Positions 57,939 through 64,000 of a stretch of 64,000 nt of DNA are shown piece after piece. The stretch's first letter is position 1. Every line of letters begins with the position of its first letter. The DNA lies in the NCBI RefSeq assembly GCF_040545425.1, contig NZ_JBEPLW010000002.1; one strand, 5' to 3'. The translations under genes and the position numbers were made by a program. The stretch comes from Bhargavaea ullalensis. Lineage in GTDB: Bacteria; Bacillota; Bacilli; Bacillales_A; Planococcaceae. The notes under the pieces were generated by a model. That model did no database searches. It saw nothing but the letters and a program-made list of their open reading frames with translations, and was not told where the DNA came from.

Positions 57939-58934
57939 TTATCGGTAAAGTTCATTCATTCTCTTGATCTCTTCCCGCATCCTCCCAGTGAGCTGCGGCG
58001 GATGCAAGACCGACACGCCGGCGCCCCAGCCGAGCAGCCAGCGGACCAGCCCGTCGCTCATCGCGGCCTGTGTTTTCAGGATGAAATGGCCCTCCCCGTC
58101 CCGGCGGATGTTCGCCGAAGTCCCGTATCGGTCGACGACAACATTGATGAGCCGGTTTTCGAACCGGGCTTCAAGCGAAATCGCCTCTCCGCTGTACATA
58201 TGGAAAGCGCTGCCCAGATAAGCTTGGAGGCTGAACCCGGGATCCGCGACAAAATCACCGCCGGCAAGCCGGATTCCGCGCATCCGGTCGACCCGGTATT
58301 GCCGGATCTCTTCCTTCTCCGGAAAGTAAGCGATAAGGTAGTATTTGTCATTGTTCCAGGCCAGCCCGTACGGCTCAACAACATAGTCGCCGCCGTCCCT
58401 CGACAGCCTGAAATCCAGGTCGGGGGTGTAGCGGCCGTATTTGAACGCGATCCTGAGGCGGTTCTGGACGGCCTCATGCAAGGTCTGGACGGCCGCAGCC
58501 GTATCCGTGACATCGGCGGAATCGGCTGCGACATGAAGTTCGTTGTTCAGCTGATCGGCAAGCGGCCGGCTCGTCAGCTTGCGGATTTTTCCGAGCAGCG
58601 ACTGGGTGAGCTGTTCGGGAATGAATTTTGCGGCGGAAATGGCGTCAAGAAGAAGCCGGAGTTCATGGACCCGAAACCGTCGGCCGTCGAAAAAGTATTG
58701 TTTGACCGTTCCCTCTTTTTCCTGGACGGCGGCCACCGGAAAATCGTCCGACTCTTCCAAAGCCTGAACATCTTCTCTGAGGGCCTTCAAGCTGACGCCG
58801 AGCCCGTCGAACCGGGCGTGGATTTCATGAATGGTAAGCGGATGCCGCTCATCGGTCTCTTCCATGAGCAAGTGGACAACCTTCAGGAGCCGCTCACGTG
58901 AATTCAGCTTGGTCTTACCGTCATTCGCCTGCAC
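57939..58934 (-). CDS. WYL-domain transcriptional regulator
   Basis: The 331-residue protein has an N-terminal winged helix (SRERLLKVVHLLMEETDERH through LKALREDVQALEE), then a WYL ligand-sensing domain (about residues 135-235, VEPYGLAWNNDKYYLIAYFP) and a C-terminal WCX domain (ARFENRLINVVVDRYG...). Such proteins control stress, DNA-damage or phage-defence genes in response to ligands or nucleic acids. I favour the GTG at 58934, which has GGAG 10 bases upstream and overlaps the end of the OsmC-type gene. That overlap suggests joint expression; its target may be this small operon. Confidence 0.83.
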   Translation of the reverse strand: MQANDGKTKLNSRERLLKVVHLLMEETDERHPLTIHEIHARFDGLGVSLKALREDVQALEESDDFPVAAVQEKEGTVKQYFFDGRRFRVHELRLLLDAISAAKFIPEQLTQSLLGKIRKLTSRPLADQLNNELHVAADSADVTDTAAAVQTLHEAVQNRLRIAFKYGRYTPDLDFRLSRDGGDYVVEPYGLAWNNDKYYLIAYFPEKEEIRQYRVDRMRGIRLAGGDFVADPGFSLQAYLGSAFHMYSGEAISLEARFENRLINVVVDRYGTSANIRRDGEGHFILKTQAAMSDGLVRWLLGWGAGVSVLHPPQLTGRMREEIKRMNELYR

Positions 58935-59373
58935 GCGAGACGTTCTCCTCAAGACGGATTTCCACGTTTCCGCGCACCGCCCGGCTGATCATGCATGATT
59001 CCTCCGCTTTCACCGCAAGACGGCGTGCCTGCTCCAGCTTCCTCTCGTCCGCCGTGCGCGCGAGGACCAGCTCCGGCCTGTGAATGATGCGCAAGTAGGT
59101 GAAGACGCCGCCCGTCACATCGACCGCCGCCTCCGACTCCATCCGCAGAGACTCCTTTTGGATGCCCGCCCGCTCCAGCATTGCAGCCAGCGTGATGATA
59201 TAGCAGGTCGCCGCTGCGCCGAGAAGCATTTCGTCCGGGTTCGTGCCGATGCCAGGTCCGTCCATTTCCCGCGGGATGGATATGCTTGTCTTGAGTTGAT
59301 CCGCTTCAATGGTTCCGACGTCATTTCGCTTGCCCGGCCAGTCTGCCGTCAACTTGAATAAATGCTCTGCCAC
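58921..59373 (-). CDS. OsmC/Ohr family peroxide-reducing protein
   Basis: About 150 residues with the OsmC plan: a beta-rich N-terminus (ADWPGKRNDVGTIEA), the first redox cysteine in LLGAAATCYIITLAAML, and the second in the late AEESCMISRAV. OsmC proteins reduce organic hydroperoxides with dihydrolipoamide. The start is uncertain: the GTG at 59373 (MAEHLFKL after AAAGGATGAGG) gives the most family-like beginning, but ATGs at 59382 and 59391 are possible. Longer open frames upstream are not family-like. It is followed directly by the WYL regulator. Confidence 0.82.
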   Translation of the reverse strand: MAEHLFKLTADWPGKRNDVGTIEADQLKTSISIPREMDGPGIGTNPDEMLLGAAATCYIITLAAMLERAGIQKESLRMESEAAVDVTGGVFTYLRIIHRPELVLARTADERKLEQARRLAVKAEESCMISRAVRGNVEIRLEENVSRAGE

Positions 59374-59527
59374 GTCCCTCATCCTTTCCATTCTTCTACA
59401 GTCCATCGTAGAACAGCAGAACCGACTCGGCAACCCGCGGAAACCGGCATGTGTCCAAATATCCGTTCTCTCATGCGAAAAGGCGATTCCGTCCGTAGAC
59501 AGAACCGCCGACCGGAACGCCCGGCGG

Positions 59528-59884
59528 TCAGATGCCGAGTGCTTCCGTTTCTTCCTTTGAAAATGCGCGTGAACGGGAGAGAAACCGCTTGCCTTCGACG
59601 CCTTCCAGGGAAAACATGCCTCCCCGGCCGTCGACGACGTCGATGATGATTTGTGTGTGCTTCCAATAATCATACTGATCTTTGTTCATATAAAACTTGG
59701 CTCCCCCGATTTCACCGAGAAGGATGTCCCGGCTGCCGATGAGGAGATCGCCGTCCGGATAGCACATCGGCGAGGAGCCGTCACAGCAGCCGCCGGACTG
59801 GTGGAACATAACCGGCCCGTGCTTTTCCCGGAGCATGCCGATCAGTTCAAGTGCCGCGTCGGTTGCAACCACCCGTTCGACCAT
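59528..59884 (-). CDS. DUF779 protein, aldehyde dehydrogenase partner
   Basis: A 118-residue cytosolic protein of family DUF779. The conserved cysteine cluster is in FHQSGGCCDGSSPMCYPDGD near residue 40, which suggests metal binding. It is nearly always encoded next to AcoD/ExaC-type aldehyde dehydrogenases, as here, 20 bases downstream of that gene. Its role is unestablished; assistance to the enzyme or redox protection has been supposed. I start at the ATG at 59884 (GGGAGG upstream), not the longer open frame. Confidence 0.9.
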   Translation of the reverse strand: MVERVVATDAALELIGMLREKHGPVMFHQSGGCCDGSSPMCYPDGDLLIGSRDILLGEIGGAKFYMNKDQYDYWKHTQIIIDVVDGRGGMFSLEGVEGKRFLSRSRAFSKEETEALGI

Positions 59885-59903
59885 GGTGCCGCCTCCCTTC
59901 TGA

Positions 59904-61445
59904 TCAGAAGAAACCTTGCTTGTTCTCATCGTAGCTGATGAGCAGGTTCTTCGTCTGCTGGTAGTGGCTGAGCATCATCTGGTGCGTCTCGCGACCGATG
60001 CCGGACATTTTGTAACCGCCGAATGCGGCATGCGCCGGATAGGCATGGTAGCAGTTCGTCCATACTCGGCCGGCCTGGATGCCGCGGCCGAACCGGTAGG
60101 CGGTGTTCATGTCCCGGGTCCATACGCCCGCGCCGAGGCCGTACAGCGTGTCATTTGCGATTTGAAGTGCTTCTTCTTTGTCCTTGAAAGTCGTCACAGC
60201 GACAACCGGGCCAAAGATCTCTTCCTGGAAGATGCGCATTTTGTTGTCGCCCTTGAAGACGGTAGGCTTGATATAGTAGCCGTCTTTGAGATCGCCATCC
60301 AGTTCGTTTCGCTCTCCGCCCGTCAGGCACTCGGCGCCCTCTTCTTTGCCGATCTTGAGATAGGATTGGATCTTTTCCATTTGCTCGGTCGACGCCTGTG
60401 CGCCCATCATCACTTCCGGATCAAGCGGATTGCCGACCTTGATCGCCTCGACACGCTTGATTGCGCGCTCCATGAACTTGTCGTAAATAGATTCCTGGAT
60501 GAGTGCGCGTGAAGGGCATGTGCACACTTCACCCTGGTTGAGTGCGAACATGACGAATCCTTCGACCGCCTTGTCGAGGAACGCATCATCTTCTTCAAAT
60601 ACATCCTCAAAGAAGATGTTCGGAGACTTGCCGCCGAGCTCGAGTGTCACCGGGATGAGATTTTGAGAAGCATATTGCATGATCAGGCGGCCGGTCGTCG
60701 TTTCGCCCGTGAAGGCGATTTTGCCGATGCGTGGGTTGGACGCAAGCGGCTTTCCGGCTTCCAGACCAAATCCGTTGACAACGTTCAGCACGCCGGCAGG
60801 AAGCAGATCTTCAATGAGTTCCACGAGCACCATGATCGAAGCCGGCGTCTGTTCGGCCGGTTTCAAGACGACGCAGTTGCCCGCGGCAAGTGCCGGCGCA
60901 AGCTTCCAGACCGCCATGAGGAGCGGGAAGTTCCAGGGAATGATCTGGCCGACGACACCGATCGGTTCATGGAAGTGATAGGCGACGGTATTGTCGTCGA
61001 CTTGGCTGATTCCGCCTTCCTGGGCACGGAGGGCGCCGGCGAAATAGCGGAAATGGTCAATAGCAAGCGGCAGGTCCGCGTTCAGCGTTTCGCGGACGGC
61101 CTTTCCGTTGTCCCACGTCTCGGCAACTGCAAGCATTTCCAGATTCTCCTCGATCCGGTCCGCAATCTTCAGGAGAATGTTCGACCGCTCGGCAACCGAT
61201 GTCTTGCCCCATGCCTCTTTCGCTTCATGGGCTGCATCAATCGCCTTTTCGATGTCTTCTTCCGTCGAGCGGGCCACTTGTGTAAAGACTTTCCCTGTCA
61301 CCGGCGTGATGTTGTCGAAGTACTCGCCCTTTGCGGGAGGAACCCACCGTCCGCCGATAAAGTTGTCATAGCGCTCTTTGAAGTTCACCTTTGCCCCGTC
61401 AGTGTTCGGATTTGCATAGACCTGCGACTTCATCGCTTCTACCAT
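59904..61445 (-). CDS. NAD-dependent aldehyde dehydrogenase, AcoD/ExaC type
   Basis: A 513-residue ALDH oxidising aldehydes to acids with NAD+. The catalytic glutamate lies in VTLELGGKSPNIFFED and the cysteine in LNQGEVCTCPSRALIQ near residue 305; PWNFPLLMAVWKLAPAL and the C-terminal CYHAYPAHAAFGGYKMSGIGRE are as in the acetaldehyde/AcoD group. Ethanol- or acetoin-derived acetaldehyde is the likely substrate. The ATG at 61445 has GGAGG 7 bases upstream; an ATG two codons earlier lies too close to it. It forms an operon with the DUF779 gene. No regulator gene adjoins. Confidence 0.93.
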   Translation of the reverse strand: MVEAMKSQVYANPNTDGAKVNFKERYDNFIGGRWVPPAKGEYFDNITPVTGKVFTQVARSTEEDIEKAIDAAHEAKEAWGKTSVAERSNILLKIADRIEENLEMLAVAETWDNGKAVRETLNADLPLAIDHFRYFAGALRAQEGGISQVDDNTVAYHFHEPIGVVGQIIPWNFPLLMAVWKLAPALAAGNCVVLKPAEQTPASIMVLVELIEDLLPAGVLNVVNGFGLEAGKPLASNPRIGKIAFTGETTTGRLIMQYASQNLIPVTLELGGKSPNIFFEDVFEEDDAFLDKAVEGFVMFALNQGEVCTCPSRALIQESIYDKFMERAIKRVEAIKVGNPLDPEVMMGAQASTEQMEKIQSYLKIGKEEGAECLTGGERNELDGDLKDGYYIKPTVFKGDNKMRIFQEEIFGPVVAVTTFKDKEEALQIANDTLYGLGAGVWTRDMNTAYRFGRGIQAGRVWTNCYHAYPAHAAFGGYKMSGIGRETHQMMLSHYQQTKNLLISYDENKQGFF

Positions 61446-61663
61446 TTCCATTCCTCCTCATTGTATGCGCTTTCATCTGACTCTCCTTCTATATTGTCAG
61501 AAAGCACGGAACATTTCAACCTTTACTTGATTAATTTCTCAAGCAGGCCGGCCGGTTGTTTTTTTCCAGCCTCTAAAAACTATATTGTGCCGGACGGAAA
61601 GCTATTCGCCAAATGAGGAAGTTTATATATTCAGTCAAATAGGCCGTCTCATCGCCGACGGAC

Positions 61664-61706
61664 CGACAAAAAGAAAACGGCCGGAGCAGCAGTTTGCTCC
61701 GGCCGT
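61664..61706 (-). terminator. Terminator of rlmN
   Basis: ACGGCCGGAGCA and TGCTCCGGCCGT pair perfectly; on the minus strand TTTTCTTTTTG follows. Confidence 0.9.
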
Positions 61707-61722
61707 CTGTATGGAATCCGCT

Positions 61723-62784
61723 TCAGGAAACGGATTTCTTGATTTGCTTGCTGCGCAGCTGTCCGCAGGCGGCATCGATGTCGGTGCCGTGTTCCAGGCG
61801 CACGCCGCACTGGATGCCCTTTTGCTTGAGGGTTTTCTCAAACAGTTCAATCGATTCTTTCGAACTCCGCTTGTACTGGTCGTGTTCATCCACCGGGTTG
61901 TACGGGATCAGGTTCACGTAGCTTAGGTGTTTCTTGTTTTGCAGCAGTTTTGCAAGCTGCAGGGCTTCTTCCGGATGGTCGTTCACATCATCGAGCAGGA
62001 TGTATTCAAACGTGATGCGGCGGTTTTTCTTTGAAAGGAAATAGTCGATCGCTTCCATGACCTGCTCAAGCGGGAAGGCTTTGTTGATCTTCATGATGCG
62101 CGTGCGCAGCTCATTGTTCGGTGCGTGGATCGACAGTGCCAGGTTCACCTGCAAGTCTTCATCGGCAAAGGCACGGATGCCTTTTACCAGGCCGCTTGTG
62201 GATACGGTGATGTGCCGGGCGCCGATCGACAGGCCGTCGCCGTCGTTGACGATCCGCAGAAACGCCATCAGATTGTCGTAGTTGTCGAACGGCTCGCCGA
62301 TGCCCATGACGACGATATTGGACACACGGCCGCCTTCGCCGAATCCGTCAAGGTATTCCTGGACATTCATGATCTGCTCGACAATCTCGCCTGCCTTCAG
62401 GTCGCGGCTTTTGCGGAGAAGTCCGCTCGCACAGAAGCTGCAGCCGATGTTGCAGCCGACCTGGGTCGTGACGCAGACCGAGTGGCCGTAGCTGAAGTGC
62501 ATGAGCACCGTTTCGATCAGGTTGCCGTCCTGGAGCCGGAAGAGGAACTTCACGGTCCCGTCGGCCGATTCCTGCTTGACCGCCGTTTCCATTGAACGGA
62601 TCTCGAACTGTTCTTCAAGAAGTCCCCGGCATTCCTTGCTGACGTTCTTCATCTCATCAAAAGTTTTGACGCGCTTCTTATAAAGCCAGTCCCACACTTG
62701 TTTGGCGCGGAACTTCTGCTGGCCGTTTGCAGACATCCATTCCTGCATGGCGTCGAATGTCAATCCGTAGATCGATTGTTTCAT
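61723..62784 (-). CDS. rlmN: 23S rRNA (adenine-2503-C2)-methyltransferase
   Basis: RlmN is a radical SAM enzyme that methylates A2503 of 23S rRNA and A37 of some tRNAs. The 353 residues contain the cluster-binding CNIGCSFC near residue 110, GMGEPF-like VVMGIGEPFDNYDN, and the mechanistic cysteine in the C-terminal DIDAACGQLR. I start at the ATG at 62784, with GAGG about 9 bases upstream, giving the usual MKQSIYGLTFDAMQEW opening; ten more codons are open upstream. It is not Cfr, as judged by its length and overall RlmN-like sequence. Confidence 0.94.
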   Translation of the reverse strand: MKQSIYGLTFDAMQEWMSANGQQKFRAKQVWDWLYKKRVKTFDEMKNVSKECRGLLEEQFEIRSMETAVKQESADGTVKFLFRLQDGNLIETVLMHFSYGHSVCVTTQVGCNIGCSFCASGLLRKSRDLKAGEIVEQIMNVQEYLDGFGEGGRVSNIVVMGIGEPFDNYDNLMAFLRIVNDGDGLSIGARHITVSTSGLVKGIRAFADEDLQVNLALSIHAPNNELRTRIMKINKAFPLEQVMEAIDYFLSKKNRRITFEYILLDDVNDHPEEALQLAKLLQNKKHLSYVNLIPYNPVDEHDQYKRSSKESIELFEKTLKQKGIQCGVRLEHGTDIDAACGQLRSKQIKKSVS

Positions 62785-62865
62785 TGATTTCTGCCTCATT
62801 CCATAAAATATCATTATTTTATCGTAAAGGATATCGTTTGTATCGACAAGTAATTAGCCTTGACT

Positions 62866-63501
62866 TCAATATTTGGCAATGGCTTTATTTTCGTACATCT
62901 CCCGGTCCGCTGCAATCACGAGCGCTTCCAGATCTTTTCCGTCTTCCGGAAAAACCGCGATGCCGAATGACACCCCGATCGCCTGTCCGCCGTTGAATGA
63001 GAGGGCATGGATCTGCTTCATTGTCTCAATCGGGAATTCCGTTTTAAAATTCTCCTGCGGATCTTGCACCACGGCAAGGAATTCATCGCCGCCCCATCTT
63101 GCGACGATGCCCCTCTTGTCCAGGAACGACTTCAGTGCCTTTGTGAAAGTGATCAGGACCATGTCCCCGGTCTCGTGCCCGAACCGGTCATTGATTTCCT
63201 TGAAGTCGTCCAGATCAAACAAAACAACCGCGAACTGACTCTTTCTCCTGCCGGCGAGACGGCGGACATGCTCCCCGAGTGATCTCCGGTTGTATGCCCC
63301 GGTGAGAGGATCCCGCCTGGCCATGTAATCCGCACGGTCGTATTGGTATCCTCCGTACAGGGCGAACGAAAGGAAAAACGCCGTCAGAATGAAAAAATCC
63401 GCACCAAACGGCAGTCCCAAATGGACATTATAGTAGAAATAGCGAACAATATTAAAAAGGACGACGATGACGGCTGCCGACAATCTCCCCTTTATCCCCA
63501 C
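62866..63501 (-). CDS. GGDEF-domain diguanylate cyclase
   Basis: A 211-residue membrane protein: two hydrophobic segments in the first 50 residues, then a GGDEF domain with RRDPLTGAYNRRSL, FDLDDFKEINDRFGH and the intact active site ARWGGDEFLAVV near residue 138. It should make cyclic di-GMP from two GTP. No inhibitory RxxD site is evident at the usual place before GGDEF. The short membrane input region suggests sensing at or within the membrane. Start is the GTG at 63501 with GGGGG 6 bases upstream. It is divergent from the bmrA-like gene. Confidence 0.9.
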   Translation of the reverse strand: MGIKGRLSAAVIVVLFNIVRYFYYNVHLGLPFGADFFILTAFFLSFALYGGYQYDRADYMARRDPLTGAYNRRSLGEHVRRLAGRRKSQFAVVLFDLDDFKEINDRFGHETGDMVLITFTKALKSFLDKRGIVARWGGDEFLAVVQDPQENFKTEFPIETMKQIHALSFNGGQAIGVSFGIAVFPEDGKDLEALVIAADREMYENKAIAKY

Positions 63502-63665
63502 ACGTGCGTCCCCCTAATGGAATCACAATGCCAAATAGTATAGCATATTCGGGAGCGCGTCTCCGGTTTTTCATTGCGGACCGGAGAAATTCAGGCCATT
63601 TAGAATCGTTTGATTCCCGTCGGCGGAATCCGGCCGTTCAGGTGCAGAAAGAAGGGATTCAAAGC

Positions 63666-64000
63666 ATGAAAGAAAACAAAACCAGCAATCGTTCGTTTCT
63701 TCGGCTGATGAAGACGACGCGGCTTCCAAAGGCTGCGATGAGCGCCGGACTGGCGGGATTTCTCATCACAACGCTCGTCTCACTGGCCATCCCGCTCCTC
63801 ACACGCAGTCTTGTGGACGGATTTTCCGTTTCCTCTCTGAGTGCGCCGCTCATCGGAGCCATTGCGGCGGCTTTCATTTTGCAGGCAGCCATCAGCGGAG
63901 TGTCGAACTACCTGCTCAGCTATTCGGGACAGAAAGTCGTGGCCGAACTGCGCGGACGGATGTGGCGGAAGCTTCTCCGGCTCCCGGTGTCCCATTTTGA
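63666..64000 (+). CDS. BmrA-like ABC exporter, N-terminal part (cut by window edge)
   Basis: The first 111 codons of an ABC exporter half-transporter, open to the right edge. Two membrane helices are visible (LAGFLITTLVSLAIPLL and LIGAIAAAFILQAAISG), followed by SGQKVVAELRGRMWRKLLRL and PVSHF, the coupling region of type IV ABC exporters. The spacing and residues (LLTRSLVDGFSVSSLS) closely resemble B. subtilis BmrA, a multidrug exporter, as I recall it. The ATG at 63666 has AGAAGGGA about 10 bases upstream. The ATPase domain lies outside the window, so function rests on the membrane domain only. Confidence 0.85.
   Translation, partial: MKENKTSNRSFLRLMKTTRLPKAAMSAGLAGFLITTLVSLAIPLLTRSLVDGFSVSSLSAPLIGAIAAAFILQAAISGVSNYLLSYSGQKVVAELRGRMWRKLLRLPVSHF

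Overview
The window is a chromosomal segment of a Gram-positive member of the Bacillales, most likely the Planococcaceae/Bacillaceae group. The evidence is the acetylated branch of the diaminopimelate pathway in the staphylococcal gene order under a lysine riboswitch, an odhAB block followed by yojN/yojO-type genes, a ypm/ypj/yph neighbourhood resembling Bacillus subtilis, a gerA-type spore germination operon, strong purine-rich ribosome binding sites and frequent TTG or GTG starts. Base composition looks GC-rich for this group (high fifties per cent by eye, not computed), which would fit a Bhargavaea-like genus; that last step is a guess.

Layout. 1-5.3 kb: end of parC, then a leftward lysine-biosynthesis operon dapA-dapB-dapH-dapL-alr2 behind an L-box with its own terminator. 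5.3-6.4 kb: an AT-richer stretch with no gene I can support, ending in a TGCAA-rich cluster beside a MarR regulator. 6.9-16.5 kb: Spo0M-like protein, AI-2E-type permease, LCP cell-wall ligase, msrA, an ABC-F protein, a lipoprotein, a cold-shock gene with a 20-bp perfect inverted repeat in its leader, and the xpaC-telA pair. 16.6-16.9 kb: a tandem array with an exact 20-bp period, next to a universal stress protein gene that appears frameshifted.

17.4-27.6 kb: vWA protein and MoxR-type ATPase, odhB-odhA (2-oxoglutarate dehydrogenase E2 and E1), murG and a MATE exporter. 27.6-31.2 kb: three overlapping gerA/gerB/gerC genes. 31.5-48.2 kb: housekeeping and envelope genes, mostly leftward: CAP-domain protein, CobW GTPase, CtpB protease, deoD, yozE, msrB-msrA, ypmS, ypmR, degV, plsC (apparently frameshifted), dfrA-thyA-ypjP, a 25-residue membrane peptide with a strong ribosome binding site, a second repeat array (21-bp period), a YpiP-like methyltransferase, bacilliredoxin, a CvfC/YpgR homologue and a YfmR-type ABC-F protein.

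48.4-64 kb: MFS transporter, serine hydrolase, YhgE/Pip membrane protein, sbcD-sbcC, an OsmC and WYL-regulator pair, an aldehyde dehydrogenase with its DUF779 partner, rlmN, a GGDEF protein, and the start of a bmrA-like ABC exporter cut by the right edge.

The genes fall into working groups: lysine and peptidoglycan precursor supply (dap genes, alr2, murG), cell-envelope upkeep (LCP, CtpB, PlsC, CAP protein), oxidative repair (two MsrA, MsrB, bacilliredoxin, OsmC), folate/thymidylate (dfrA-thyA) and spore germination. I saw no rRNA, tRNA, CRISPR array, transposase or phage gene. The signals least explained by known families are the two short-period arrays, the 25-residue peptide, the cold-shock leader hairpin and the TGCAA cluster.
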